Source: Kineococcus endophyticus (lineage in GTDB: Bacteria > Actinomycetota > Actinomycetes > Actinomycetales > Kineococcaceae). From it: a DNA stretch of 64,000 nt. Of the stretch, positions 9,936 to 18,898 are shown piece by piece. The notes beneath the pieces were generated by a model. The model saw only the letters and a list, made by a program, of their open reading frames with translations. It was not told where the DNA came from and did not search any database. Each line of letters starts with the position of its first letter. Positions within the stretch are counted from its first letter, which is position 1. The translations under genes and the position numbers were made by a program. The stretch spans positions 124,001 through 188,000 of the forward strand of contig NZ_JBFNQN010000008.1 in assembly GCF_040796495.1 (NCBI RefSeq). The letters run 5' to 3'.

Positions 9936-9954
9936 CGGATTCTATAGAAAATCA
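9936..9954. promoter_or_regulatory. Candidate GntR operator TTCTATAGAA
   Basis: A 10-bp perfect palindrome TTCTATAGAA (9940-9949) in an AT-rich patch, read on the minus strand as TTTCTATAGAATC. It lies in the 76-bp gap between the GntR gene and the first enzyme gene, where an operator for the operon is expected. A near-identical 13-mer occurs at 54746-54758, in front of another sugar operon. Confidence 0.5.
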
Positions 9955-9984
9955 TGGAGCTTGGCGAGTGCCCGGCCGGACGTG

Positions 9985-10641
9985 TCACCCGACCGCGCGT
10001 TCGAGCACGCGCTCGAGGTGGACGCGCATGGCCGCCGCGGCGGCGGCCGGGTCCCGCCGCTCGAAGGCGCGGACGATGGCCTCGTGCTCGGCCACGCTCT
10101 CGTGGGCGTCGCTGACCCGGTCCTCGTCCTGGTGCAGGCGCTGCACGAAGCCGCGGAAGGAGTCCAGGGTCCGCACGATGAAGGGGTTGGCCGTCCCCTC
10201 GGCCAGCAGCTCGTGGAAGGACCAGTCGGCCTCCAGGTAGTGCTTGAAGCCCGAGTACCCCGGGCCCGTGGGGGCCTCGCGCTGCTCCTCGACCGCCGCC
10301 CACAGCCGGGCCACGAAGGCGTCGTCGGTCCGGGCGCAGGCCCGCTCGGCGTTGCCGGGTTCGACCAGCAGGCGGACGTCGACGAGCTGGCCCAGCTCCT
10401 CGCTCGACAGCAGGGGGGCCGCCCGGTACCCGCGGCGCGCGCTGCGCACGACGAGACCGGAACCCTCGAGCCGGGCCAGGGCCTCGCGGACGGGGGTGGC
10501 CGACACGCCGAGGCGGTCGGCGAGGGTCTGGGTGCGCAGTGCCGAGCCGGGTTCGAGCCCGCGGTTCATGAGGAGTTCGAGGATCGCGTCGTGCACGGTG
10601 TCCGTGAGCCCGCGGGGAGTCGTCACCGACCAGTCGTCCAT
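9985..10641 (-). CDS. GntR-family regulator with FCD domain
   Basis: A 218-residue transcription factor: winged helix-turn-helix (LADRLGVSATPVREALARLEGSGLV, about 45-69, split by its usual turn) and a C-terminal helical FCD effector domain. In the FCD part, FHELL, AHESVAEHEAI and MRVHL supply the metal- or ligand-binding His/Asp positions. FCD regulators usually bind organic or sugar acids. It is the first gene on the minus strand before the tetrulose operon, 76 bases away, and most likely represses it. It starts at ATG 10641, with only 33 bases to the divergent peptidase start. Confidence 0.9.
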   Translation of the reverse strand: MDDWSVTTPRGLTDTVHDAILELLMNRGLEPGSALRTQTLADRLGVSATPVREALARLEGSGLVVRSARRGYRAAPLLSSEELGQLVDVRLLVEPGNAERACARTDDAFVARLWAAVEEQREAPTGPGYSGFKHYLEADWSFHELLAEGTANPFIVRTLDSFRGFVQRLHQDEDRVSDAHESVAEHEAIVRAFERRDPAAAAAAMRVHLERVLERAVG

Positions 10642-10674
10642 GGGACCGGGACGCTACCGGCTACGGTTGCGGGG

Positions 10675-12012
10675 GTGAGCGCCGACACCAGCACCTCGCA
10701 GGGCACCCCCTCCGCGGAGGACGAGGTCCTCGACCTCTGCCGCGACCTCATCCGCATCGACACGTCGAACTACGGCGACGGTTCCGGTCCCGGCGAACGC
10801 GTCGCCGCCGAGCACGTCGCCGAACTGCTCCACGAGGTCGGGTTGCAGCCCCAGTACGTCGAGGGGTTCCACGGCCGCGGCAACGTCGTGGTGCGGGTGC
10901 CGGGGGACGAGCGCGGCACGGCCGAGCGGGGTGCGCTCCTGCTGCACGGTCACCTCGACGTCGTGCCCGCCCGGGCCGCGGACTGGAAGGTCGACCCGTT
11001 CGCGGGCGAGGTCGCCGACGGCTGCCTGTGGGGTCGCGGCGCCGTGGACATGAAGGACATGGACGCGATGCTGCTCGCCGTCCTGCGTGAGACGACCCGC
11101 GCCGGGACGCGCCCGCCGCGCGACCTCGTGTTCGCGTTCCTCGCCGACGAGGAGGCCGCCGGGACCCAGGGCGCGCAGTGGCTCGTGGAGAACCGTGCCG
11201 ACCTGTTCGAGGGCGTCACCGAGGCGGTCAGCGAGGTCGGGGGTTTCTCCGTCGACCTCGACGGCCAGCGCACGTACCTCCTGCAGACGGCGGAGAAGGG
11301 CCTGGCCTGGTTGCGCCTCGTCGCGCACGGCCGCGCCGGCCACGGGTCGCAGGTGGGGACGGACAACGCCGTCACCCGGTTGTGCGCGGCCGTCACGCGC
11401 ATCGGGGGCCACACCTGGCCGCTGGAGTACACGGCCACCGTCCGGCAGTTCCTGCAGGGCGTCTCGGAGATCACCGGTGTCGCCTTCGACGAGGACGACC
11501 CGTCGGCGCTGCTGGCCACCCTCGGGACGACGGCCCGGTGGGTCGGCGCCACGCTGCAGAACACGGCGAACCCCACGGTCCTCGAGGCCGGGTACAAGCA
11601 CAACGTCATCCCCGGCACGGCGACCGCGCTCGTCGACACCCGGTTCCTGCCCGGGCGCCAAGAGGAACTCATGGCGACGATCCGGGAGCTGGCCGGTGAC
11701 CGCGTCGACGTCGAGGTCGTCAACGAGTCGGTCGCCCTCGAGACGGAGTTCGCGGCCCCGCTCGTGGACCGGATGCGGTCGGCGCTGGAGGCCGAGGACC
11801 CCGGCGCGAAGGTCCTGCCGTACTGCCTCTCCGGCGGGACCGACAACAAGTCGTTCTCCCACCTCGGCATCCGGGGCTACGGGTTCGCGCCGCTGCGGCT
11901 GCCGGCGGGCATGGACTTCGCGGGCATGTTCCACGGTGTCGACGAGAGGGTCCCGGTGGACGCCCTCGAGTTCGGGGTGCGCGTGCTGCGGCGGTTCGTG
12001 GCGACCTGCTAG
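10675..12012 (+). CDS. M20-family metallopeptidase / deacylase
   Basis: A 445-residue di-zinc hydrolase. Ligand motifs appear in order: HGHLDVVP, GRGAVDMKD, ADEEAAG with the catalytic Glu, a later SEVGG position, and MFHGVDERVP near the end. The internal dimerisation domain includes AHGRAGHGS. This branch (ArgE/DapE/carboxypeptidase-like) hydrolyses N-acyl amino acids or dipeptides; the exact substrate is not evident. The start is GTG 10675, with a purine-rich GGGGG stretch upstream. An open frame to 9961 overlaps the regulator on the other strand and is discarded. It lies between the sugar regulator and a chemoreceptor, so its partners are unclear. Confidence 0.9.
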   Translation: MSADTSTSQGTPSAEDEVLDLCRDLIRIDTSNYGDGSGPGERVAAEHVAELLHEVGLQPQYVEGFHGRGNVVVRVPGDERGTAERGALLLHGHLDVVPARAADWKVDPFAGEVADGCLWGRGAVDMKDMDAMLLAVLRETTRAGTRPPRDLVFAFLADEEAAGTQGAQWLVENRADLFEGVTEAVSEVGGFSVDLDGQRTYLLQTAEKGLAWLRLVAHGRAGHGSQVGTDNAVTRLCAAVTRIGGHTWPLEYTATVRQFLQGVSEITGVAFDEDDPSALLATLGTTARWVGATLQNTANPTVLEAGYKHNVIPGTATALVDTRFLPGRQEELMATIRELAGDRVDVEVVNESVALETEFAAPLVDRMRSALEAEDPGAKVLPYCLSGGTDNKSFSHLGIRGYGFAPLRLPAGMDFAGMFHGVDERVPVDALEFGVRVLRRFVATC

Positions 12013-12103
12013 GCGGTCGCCCGGTGGTCTGAGACGACTCAAGCGCGTCCCCTCCGGTGCCGATGGTCTCCCGTCGGAGTTCTGACGAGGGGAGCTGTTC
12101 ACC

Positions 12104-13651
12104 GTGTCGTTGACCACCCGGATCGTGGGGGCCGCAGCGTCGTTGGCCGTGGTGGCCGTCGCCACCGGTACGTGTGGAGTGCTGGCGACGCGGTCGGTGT
12201 CGCAGGACATCGACCAGCTCTCCACGGGGCCGTTGCAGCGGCAGAGCACGGTGCGCGCCATCGAGCTCGCCAGCAGCGACATCGCCACGCTCGCGCTCAG
12301 CGGTGCCTTCGTGCCCGGTCAGGGTCCGCGTGTCGCCCCCGAACTGGACAAGCGTCGCGCGGAGGTGACCTCGAGCATCACGAAGCTCGCCACGCTGGTC
12401 CCCGCGTCGGAGAAGGGGCTCGTCGAGGACCTGCGCACGCAGTACCAGGCCGGAGAGGCGGCGGGGCAGCAGATCCTCGCAGCCAAGGACGAGGCGTCGG
12501 CGGCCGCCGCCAACCAGGCGTACAACACGGCGCAGGCCGGGTTCGCGAAGGACATCACGACGCTCAGCGACAGTGCCGACGCCGCGGTCACGGCCGCCGT
12601 CGCCGAGGGCCGGTCGCAGGCGCAGCGGGCGCTGGTGCTGACCCTGGGACTGCTGACGGTGGGCTTCGGCGTCTCGGCCGGCGTCGTCACGCTGACGGTC
12701 CGCCGCATCCGCTCCGACGCCCAGGCCATCGTCGACGTCGCCCAGGCCCTCGAGCGCGGCGACCTCACGGCCACCAGCGGTGTGCAGAACTCCGACGAGC
12801 TGGGTCGGGCCGCCGCGGCCCTGGACCGCGCCCTGGCGCAGCTGCGCGTCGACATCTCCTCGGTCGCGGACGGGGCGGGCACGCTCGGCCGCACCTCGGC
12901 GGCCCTCGCCGACCGCAGCGTCGAGGCGGGGTCGGCGTCCCAGCGCACCGGCCGCAGCGTCGAGCTCGTCGCCGGTGACGTCGCGTCGGTCGCGACGAAC
13001 CTGCAGGCCATCGGAGCCGGGGCCGACGAGATGGGCAGCGCGATCCGCGAGATCTCCTCCTCTGCCGCCGACGCCACCGGCGTCGCGGCGCAGGCGGTCC
13101 AGGTCGCCGACGACACCACCGCGACCGTCTCCCGACTCGGGGAGTCCTCCGCCCAGATCGGCTCGGTCGTCAAGGTCATCACGGCCATCGCCGAGCAGAC
13201 GAACCTGCTGGCCCTCAACGCGACCATCGAGGCCGCGCGCGCCGGGGAGATGGGCAAGGGCTTCGCCGTCGTGGCCGGGGAGGTCAAGGAGCTGGCGCAG
13301 CAGACCGCGCGCGCCACCGAGGACATCTCCCGTCAGGTGCAGGCGATCCAGGACGACACGACGGGCGCGGTCTCGGCCATCGGGTCGATCGCCGAGGTCA
13401 TCTCCCGCATCAACGACCTGCAGACGACGATCGCCTCGGCGGTCGAGGAGCAGACGGCGACGACGTCGGAGATCGCCCGGTCGATCGCCGAGGCCGCCGC
13501 CGGCGCCGACCGGGTGGACGGCGGCGTCCGCGAGGTGTCGGACGCGACGCGCACCACGGTGCAGACCGTCGAGTACGCGCAGCAGGCCGCTCAGGAGGTG
13601 GCGGGGATCTCCTCGCAGCTGCAGACGCTGGTGGGCCGCTTCCGCTTCTGA
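12104..13651 (+). CDS. Methyl-accepting chemotaxis protein
   Basis: A 515-residue chemoreceptor with an N-terminal TM helix (about 7-28), a roughly 160-residue periplasmic four-helix-type sensor without the CHASE3 signature, a second TM helix (about 178-200), a HAMP region and a signalling hairpin with the tip [23 protein letters not shown]. Its cytoplasmic half is clearly homologous to the receptor at 2788-4368, and it ends in the same type of tail (LVGRFRF), while the sensors differ. It starts at GTG 12104, 15 bases after a GGGGAG. It stands alone between a peptidase gene and a convergent oxygenase operon, as chemoreceptor genes often do. Confidence 0.92.
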   Translation: MSLTTRIVGAAASLAVVAVATGTCGVLATRSVSQDIDQLSTGPLQRQSTVRAIELASSDIATLALSGAFVPGQGPRVAPELDKRRAEVTSSITKLATLVPASEKGLVEDLRTQYQAGEAAGQQILAAKDEASAAAANQAYNTAQAGFAKDITTLSDSADAAVTAAVAEGRSQAQRALVLTLGLLTVGFGVSAGVVTLTVRRIRSDAQAIVDVAQALERGDLTATSGVQNSDELGRAAAALDRALAQLRVDISSVADGAGTLGRTSAALADRSVEAGSASQRTGRSVELVAGDVASVATNLQAIGAGADEMGSAIREISSSAADATGVAAQAVQVADDTTATVSRLGESSAQIGSVVKVITAIAEQTNLLALNATIEAARAGEMGKGFAVVAGEVKELAQQTARATEDISRQVQAIQDDTTGAVSAIGSIAEVISRINDLQTTIASAVEEQTATTSEIARSIAEAAAGADRVDGGVREVSDATRTTVQTVEYAQQAAQEVAGISSQLQTLVGRFRF

Positions 13652-13653
13652 GC

Positions 13654-13670
13654 CGCCCGCACGTCGGGCG
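13654..13670. terminator. Short hairpin between convergent genes
   Basis: CGCCCG, a five-base loop CACGT, then CGGGCG, starting just after the chemoreceptor stop and ending 7 bases before the reductase stop. Position and structure fit a bidirectional terminator, though no T-tract is present. Confidence 0.45.
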
Positions 13671-13676
13671 CGGCGG

Positions 13677-14684
13677 TCAGGGCAGGTCGAGGACCAGGAG
13701 GGGTTCGCGCCCCTCCGGTCCGGCGGCCACCCGGGAGACGCAGACGCAGACGGAGCCCCCGTCGGCCTGCTGGTCCTCCGACAGGTAGACGTCCCGGTGG
13801 TCCACGACGCCGTCGACCCGGCGGACGGGCAGGACGCACAGCCCGCACTCGCCCTTGAGGCAGTCGTACATGAGGTCGGCCCCGCTGCGCTGCAACGACT
13901 CCAGCACCGTGCTGCCGGGGTCGACGACCGTCTCGATGCCGAGGGCGGGCAGCTGCACGCGGAACGCCTGCGCCGCGTGCCGTCCGGAACTGCCGAACGT
14001 CTCGTACCGCAGCGCGGTGGACGGCAGGCCGTGCCGTCGCCAGGCGTGGGTCACGGCGTCGAGCAGGGCCAGCGGACCGCACACGTAGGCCTCGGTGCCG
14101 GGGGCCTGTCGTGCCGTGCGGGCGAGCAGCGCGTCGACGTCGAGGCGGGTGCCCTCGTCGGAGACCGCCGGCTGGACCCGCTCGCCCAGTTCGGCCTGCA
14201 GGTCCGCGAGGTAGGGCATGCGGTCGCGGGAACGGCCCGCGTAGACGAGGTCCACGTGGGCGCCGAGGCGCGTGAGGGTCCGGGCCGCGGCCGCGAGCGC
14301 CGTGATCCCGACGCCACCGGCGATCAGCAGGTAGCGCTCGGCGCCGATGCGCACGGGGAAGTTCTGCAAGGGACCGGTGCAGCGCAGCACGTCCCCGGGG
14401 CGCAGGCCGTGCACGTGGGCGGAGCCGCCGCGGCTGGTCGGCGACAGGTGCACGGTGAGGGCGAGGCGCGAACCGTCGGGGCTGGAGTCGACGACGGAGT
14501 AGGAGCGGACCTCGGGCCGCACGCCACGGTCACCGTCGGGGACCTCGACGCGGACGTCGAGGTGGGTGCCGGGGTCGGCGCGACGGCGAGCGCCGGCGGG
14601 GGGTTCGAGCACGACGCGGCGGATGCCGGTGGCGACGTCGGCGGTCTCCACGACGCGGGCGTCGTGGAAGGTGCGGGCGTTCAC
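13677..14684 (-). CDS. vanB: Rieske oxygenase reductase, vanillate O-demethylase VanB type
   Basis: A 335-residue flavin reductase: FAD-binding barrel with RSYSVVDS, NAD-binding domain with AGGVGITALAA, and a C-terminal plant-type [2Fe-2S] domain (YDCLKGECGLC, then a fourth Cys near GSVCVC). This order is the phthalate-dioxygenase-reductase/VanB layout. It passes electrons from NAD(P)H to the oxygenase encoded just upstream. The GTG start at 14684 overlaps the stop of the oxygenase gene by four bases (GTGA), so the two are translationally coupled. Confidence 0.88.
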   Translation of the reverse strand: MNARTFHDARVVETADVATGIRRVVLEPPAGARRRADPGTHLDVRVEVPDGDRGVRPEVRSYSVVDSSPDGSRLALTVHLSPTSRGGSAHVHGLRPGDVLRCTGPLQNFPVRIGAERYLLIAGGVGITALAAAARTLTRLGAHVDLVYAGRSRDRMPYLADLQAELGERVQPAVSDEGTRLDVDALLARTARQAPGTEAYVCGPLALLDAVTHAWRRHGLPSTALRYETFGSSGRHAAQAFRVQLPALGIETVVDPGSTVLESLQRSGADLMYDCLKGECGLCVLPVRRVDGVVDHRDVYLSEDQQADGGSVCVCVSRVAAGPEGREPLLVLDLP

Positions 14685-15808
14685 GAGGTGACCTGCGAGG
14701 GGGTGCTGCTGGGGACGGGCAGGGAGCGGCCCTCGGCGGCGAGCATCCGGTCGAGGATGCGGCGCACCCACATGCCGCCGGCGTCGATGGTGAGGCTGTA
14801 GAACACCTTGTCGGGGTTCGCGTCGATCGCGCGCTGCTGGGCGACGAGCATGGCCTCGTCCTCGGCGAAGACGCCGTGGACGCCTTCGCGCAGCTGGGTG
14901 GTGATGAGCTGGCTCTCGAGGCGGTAGTTGCGCATGAACGCCCAGAAGTAGTGCGACGTGGTGTCGGTCTCCGGGGTGATGGTGTTCATGACGTAGCCGT
15001 TGACGCCGCGGGAGCGGTCGCCCTCGGGGGCTCCGGTGCCGGCTTCGGCGACCCCGACGTCGATGCAGATGGTCGAGGGCGCGTAGTAGTGGATGATCTG
15101 CCAGCGGTCGACGCGGCCGGAGAAGCCGGGGAACTTGTCGCGCATGTTCTTGAGCCAGAAGGGCGGGGGTTCGACGTCGCGCATCCAGCGGGTGACGGTG
15201 ACGCTGCCGTCGTCCTCGTGGCGGGTGGTGAACTCGCTCTCGGACAGTTCGGCCTGGCCGATGCTGGAGCCGTGGACGAACTCCTCGTGGGTGAGGTCCA
15301 TGAGGTTGTCGAGGATGAGCTGGTAGTTGCAGGGCGCTTCGATGGTGAGGCCGTCGCCGGCCCACTCGGGGGAGTCCATCTGGTGCATGTCGGGGATGGT
15401 GTCGGCGTCGGCGAGCAGGGGGTCGCCGGGCCAGACCCAGACGTAGCGGTAGCGCTCGACGACGGGGTGGGAGGTGACGAGGGCGCTGGGGTTGACGGTG
15501 GGCTGGGCGGGCATCGAGGTGCAGCGGCCGGCGGCGTTGTACTGCAGGCCGTGGTAGGGGCACTGGATGCCGTCGCGGCCGACGAGCTTGCCCTGGGACA
15601 GGGGGGCGAGCCGGTGCCAGCAGGCGTCGTCGAGGGCGACGGGGCGTCCGTCCTGGGTGCGGTAGAGGGCCAGGGGCCGGCCGGCGACGGTGCGGGCCAC
15701 GGGGGCCTTGGCGGTGACCTCGTGGTCCCAGGCGGCGGCGTACCAGGCGTTCAGCGGGTACGGGAAGATCTTGGCGGTCACGCGCCCGGGGACGTCGAGC
15801 TCGGTCAC
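14681..15808 (-). CDS. vanA: Rieske non-heme iron oxygenase, vanillate O-demethylase VanA type
   Basis: A 375-residue oxygenase. The Rieske cluster ligands are Cys63/His65 (CWH) and Cys83/His86 (CPYH). The catalytic iron site is in NLMDLTHEEFVHGSS. The C-terminal half resembles the VanA-type domain that demethylates methoxy-aromatic acids. Paired with a VanB-type reductase, vanillate or a similar lignin monomer is the natural guess, though relatives act on other O- or N-methyl aromatics. I chose GTG 15808 because AGGAGG precedes it by 5 bases. An ATG at 15826 overlapping the iclR stop (ATGA) is possible but lacks a ribosome site and would add six residues. Confidence 0.85.
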   Translation of the reverse strand: MTELDVPGRVTAKIFPYPLNAWYAAAWDHEVTAKAPVARTVAGRPLALYRTQDGRPVALDDACWHRLAPLSQGKLVGRDGIQCPYHGLQYNAAGRCTSMPAQPTVNPSALVTSHPVVERYRYVWVWPGDPLLADADTIPDMHQMDSPEWAGDGLTIEAPCNYQLILDNLMDLTHEEFVHGSSIGQAELSESEFTTRHEDDGSVTVTRWMRDVEPPPFWLKNMRDKFPGFSGRVDRWQIIHYYAPSTICIDVGVAEAGTGAPEGDRSRGVNGYVMNTITPETDTTSHYFWAFMRNYRLESQLITTQLREGVHGVFAEDEAMLVAQQRAIDANPDKVFYSLTIDAGGMWVRRILDRMLAAEGRSLPVPSSTPSQVTS

Positions 15809-15822
15809 GGGGTCCTCCTGGT

Positions 15823-16647
15823 TCATCGCGGCGGTGCGGTGGGAGCCGGTGGCTCGCGCTCCGCACCTTCCGGCGCGGTGGCGGTGTCCCGCCAGAGCTG
15901 ATTCCGCACAGCGGAAGGCGGCGCGCCCAGCGTCCGGGAGATGCCGAGGGCTGCGGCGCGGACGGCGGGCCCGAGGGCGACGGGGGAGGCGGCGCCGCTG
16001 TGGACGACGAGCGAGACGGCGGCGACGACGTCGCCGTCGGGGCCGCGGACCGGGGCGGCGACGGACACGGCGTCGGGGGTGACCTCGCGGTCGCTGACGG
16101 CGACCCCGGTGCGGCGGACCTCGGCGAGCGCGGCGCGCAGCCGGGCCGGGTCGGTGACGGTGTGCGGGGTCCAGCGTCGGACGGGCAGGGCGAGGGCGGC
16201 CTCCTGGACGTCCGCGGGGGCGTGGGCCAATAGCGCCCGGCCGACGCCGGTGGAGGCCAGGGGGAAGCGGGTGCCCACCCGGGTCATGACGGTGACGGCG
16301 TCGCGGCCGGTGAGGCGTTCGACGAAGACGCTCTCCAGGCCCTCGCGGACGGCCAGCTGGACGTTCTCCCGCGTGGCGACGTAGAGGTCCTCGAGGAAGG
16401 GGAGGGCTGCGTCGCGCAGGGCGTTGCCGCGGGGGGCCAGCGAGCCGATCTCCCACAGGCGCAGGCCGACGTGCAGCGTGCCGTCGGGACCGCGCTCGAG
16501 GGCGCCGCAGCGCAGCAGGTCACCCACGATGCGGTGGGTGGTGGTCAGGGGCAGGCCGGTGGCGGCCGCGAGGTCGGCCAGCCGCTGAGACCGGCGCGCG
16601 GGGGTGAAGGCGGCGAGCACCTCGAAGGTGCGCGACGTGAGGGTCAC
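15823..16647 (-). CDS. IclR-family regulator
   Basis: A 274-residue regulator with an N-terminal winged helix (LADLAAATGLPLTTTHRIV) and a C-terminal IclR effector domain (VREGLESVFVERLTG, TGVGRALLA, VSVAAPVRGPDGDVVAAVSL). IclR proteins commonly control aromatic catabolism. It is the first gene of iclR-vanA-vanB and faces the CoA-ligase operon across a 145-bp gap, so it may control both directions. The start is GTG 16647, chosen because the typical short lead into the winged helix begins there. Confidence 0.88.
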   Translation of the reverse strand: MTLTSRTFEVLAAFTPARRSQRLADLAAATGLPLTTTHRIVGDLLRCGALERGPDGTLHVGLRLWEIGSLAPRGNALRDAALPFLEDLYVATRENVQLAVREGLESVFVERLTGRDAVTVMTRVGTRFPLASTGVGRALLAHAPADVQEAALALPVRRWTPHTVTDPARLRAALAEVRRTGVAVSDREVTPDAVSVAAPVRGPDGDVVAAVSLVVHSGAASPVALGPAVRAAALGISRTLGAPPSAVRNQLWRDTATAPEGAEREPPAPTAPPR

Positions 16648-16675
16648 CCGGACAGCATGCCCCGTCCACATCAGG

Positions 16676-16705
16676 ATTGACAGGGTTCCTGTCGATCTGC
16701 ACACT
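16676..16705 (+). promoter_or_regulatory. Dyad overlapping a TTGACA -35 element
   Basis: GACAGG-GTT-CCTGTC (16679-16693), extendable to 9-bp arms with one mismatch (16676-16696). It overlaps TTGACA (16677-16682) reading towards the CoA-ligase operon, with a weak -10 (CACACT, 16700-16705) at 17-bp spacing. A repressor bound here would block that promoter; the adjacent IclR is the obvious candidate. Confidence 0.45.
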
Positions 16706-16792
16706 CGAGCCGTGGTCGTCCCCCGACCGCGGCAGGACACTTGGCAGGACCCCCCCGACGACCCCGACGACGTGGACCGAGGAGCAGCACCC

Positions 16793-18406
16793 GTGGACGG
16801 CTTCGACACCCTGCTCGACCGTGGACTGGGGTCGTGGCCTGCGCGCCGCGCCCGCATCGACCCGGACGCGACGGCTCTCAGCCAGGCGGGCCGGACGCGC
16901 AGCTACCGCGAGCTCGCGGTGCGCACCGACCGGCTGGCCGGTGGTCTGGCGGCCCTGGGCGTGCAGCGCGGTGACCGGGTCGCCTACCTGGGTCTGAACG
17001 ACCTCGCGGCCGTGGAGCTGCTCTTCGCCTGCGGCCGTGCGGGGGCCCTGTTCGTCCCCCTCAACATCCGCCTCGTCGCCCGCGAGCTGGCGTTCGCGCT
17101 GCGCGACTCCGGGTCCGAGGTCCTCGTCGTCGGGCCGGGGGTGGACGCCGTCGCCGCCGCGGTCATCGCCGAGGACGTGCCGCTGCGGGCCGTGTTGTCG
17201 ATCGTCGAGGTGCCGGGGGTCGCGTCGGCTCCGCTGGAGGAGGTGCTGCTGGGGGCGGACTCCGCTCCGGCGGTCGCCTGCGCCTCCCTCGAGGACCCCG
17301 CCGTCCTCCTCTACACCTCCGGGACGACCGGCCGACCCAAGGGCGCCGTGCTGACCCACGGGAACCTCACGTGGAACACGCTGAACCAGCTCACCCACGT
17401 CGACGTCTCGCGCCGGGAGCGGGCCCTGTGCACGGCGCCGATCTTCCACGCGGTGGGGCTGGGGCAGATCACGCTGCCGACGCTGCTCAAGGGGGGGCGG
17501 GTCGAGGTCCTGCCGCGGTTCGACGCCGCCGGCCTGTTGCGCACCGTCGAGGAGTTCCGCGCGTCGAGCTTCGCCTGCGTCCCGACGATGCTGCAGATGA
17601 TGGTGGACCACCCCTCCTGGCCGGAGGCGGACCTGTCGTCCCTGCACACCGTCGTCTACGGAGGCTCGGCCGTCCTGGAGCGCGTCGCCGCCGCCTGGCG
17701 CGAGCGCGGCGTCGAGGTCGTGCAGGGCTACGGCATGACGGAGGCCGCCCCCGGCGTGTTCATGGAGACCCCGGCCGACGGTGTCCCCCGGCCGACGTCG
17801 GTGGGAGCGCCGCACTTCTTCGTCGACGTCGCCGCCGTCGGCTCCGACGGACGGCCCGTGCCGCTGGACCCCTCCACGACCCCCTCGGAACTGCTCGTGC
17901 GCGGCCCGAACGTCTTCGCGGGGTACTGGGGACGCCCCCAGGACAGCGCCGACGCCTTCACCGGCGAGGCGGGGGACTGGTACCGGACCGGTGACGTCGT
18001 GGACGTCGACGACGAGGGCCGCGTCCGGGTCGTGGACCGGCTGAAGGACCTGTTCATCTCCGGCGGCGAGAACGTCTACCCCGCTGAGGTGGAGGCCGTC
18101 ATCGCCAGCCTGCCGGGGGTCGCGACGACGGCCCTGGTCGCCGTCGCGGACGACCGCTGGGGCGAGGTGGGCGCCGCCTACGTGACGGCCCTGGAGGGCG
18201 TCACGCTCGACCCTGACGAGCTGCGCGAGCAGTTGCGCACCCGGATCGCGGCCTACAAGGTGCCCCGGTGGGTGTTCTGCGTCGAGGAACTGCCCATGGG
18301 CGGCACCGGCAAGATCCGCCGCGTCGACCTGCGCAAGCGGGCCGCGGACGACGTCGCCGCCCTCCTCGCCGCCCAGCCACCCGCGCAGCAGGTCGTGCCC
18401 CGGTGA
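16793..18406 (+). CDS. Acyl-CoA synthetase (AMP-binding, class I adenylate-forming)
   Basis: A 537-residue ligase that activates a carboxylic acid as an acyl-adenylate and then the CoA thioester. Landmarks: the P-loop LLYTSGTTGRPKG, the A5 motif QGYGMTEA, the hinge region YRTGDVVDVDDEG and the catalytic Lys in MGGTGKIRR. The size and motifs fit medium/long-chain or aryl-acid ligases, and the substrate cannot be read off. It opens an operon (DUF3237, SDR, amidohydrolase, MaoC, possibly marR) and is divergent from iclR-vanAB. The GTG start at 16793 follows GGAG by about 9 bases; upstream in-frame GTGs lack a ribosome site. Confidence 0.9.
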   Translation: MDGFDTLLDRGLGSWPARRARIDPDATALSQAGRTRSYRELAVRTDRLAGGLAALGVQRGDRVAYLGLNDLAAVELLFACGRAGALFVPLNIRLVARELAFALRDSGSEVLVVGPGVDAVAAAVIAEDVPLRAVLSIVEVPGVASAPLEEVLLGADSAPAVACASLEDPAVLLYTSGTTGRPKGAVLTHGNLTWNTLNQLTHVDVSRRERALCTAPIFHAVGLGQITLPTLLKGGRVEVLPRFDAAGLLRTVEEFRASSFACVPTMLQMMVDHPSWPEADLSSLHTVVYGGSAVLERVAAAWRERGVEVVQGYGMTEAAPGVFMETPADGVPRPTSVGAPHFFVDVAAVGSDGRPVPLDPSTTPSELLVRGPNVFAGYWGRPQDSADAFTGEAGDWYRTGDVVDVDDEGRVRVVDRLKDLFISGGENVYPAEVEAVIASLPGVATTALVAVADDRWGEVGAAYVTALEGVTLDPDELREQLRTRIAAYKVPRWVFCVEELPMGGTGKIRRVDLRKRAADDVAALLAAQPPAQQVVPR

Positions 18407-18861
18407 GCGCCCCGGGCCTGGAGGAACTGTTCACCCTGCGCATCGAGGTCGGCGACCCCGTCGACCTCGGCCCCGCCCCCGACGGGCACCGCCGCATGGT
18501 CCCCATCGTCGGGGGCACCCTCGACGGACCCGGCGGGTTGACCGGTCGCGTCCTGCCCGGTGGTGCCGACCACCAGGTGCTGACCCCCGGGTTCGCCCTC
18601 CTCGACGCGCAGTACGTCGTGGAGACCTCGGCCGGTGACCGCCTCTCGGTGCACAACCGCGGCGTGCGCAGCGGATCGCCGCAGGACATGGCGGCCCTGG
18701 CGCGCGGCGAGGTCGTCGACGCCGACCGGGTGTACTTCCGCTGCACCCCGCGACTGTCGAGCGCGGCGCCCGACTGGGCGTGGGTCTGCGGCCGCGTGTT
18801 CGTCGCCGACGCCCGCCGGCACCCCCGGCGGGTCGACGTCCAGGTCTTCACCGTCCTCTGA
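18403..18861 (+). CDS. DUF3237 family protein
   Basis: 152 residues, a small beta-rich protein of the DUF3237 (UPF0311) family. Recognisable parts are the opening LFTLRIEVGDPVDLG, the turn GGTLDGPGGLTGRVLPGGADHQ and YFRCTPRLSSAAPDWAWV. No biochemical function is known to me. Genes of this family often sit in degradation operons for aromatic or carboxylic acids, as here. Its GTG overlaps the ligase stop (GTGA), so the products are likely made together. It may act on a CoA-bound or hydroxylated intermediate, but that is a guess. Confidence 0.8.
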   Translation: MSAPGLEELFTLRIEVGDPVDLGPAPDGHRRMVPIVGGTLDGPGGLTGRVLPGGADHQVLTPGFALLDAQYVVETSAGDRLSVHNRGVRSGSPQDMAALARGEVVDADRVYFRCTPRLSSAAPDWAWVCGRVFVADARRHPRRVDVQVFTVL

Positions 18862-18898
18862 GCACCCCGAACCGTTCCACCACAGGAGGAATCAGCAC

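Noticed and set aside
11087-12085. Plus-strand frame overlapping the M20 peptidase gene
   Set aside because: Arg/Ser/Pro-rich frame-shifted shadow; the M20 frame has all zinc ligands.
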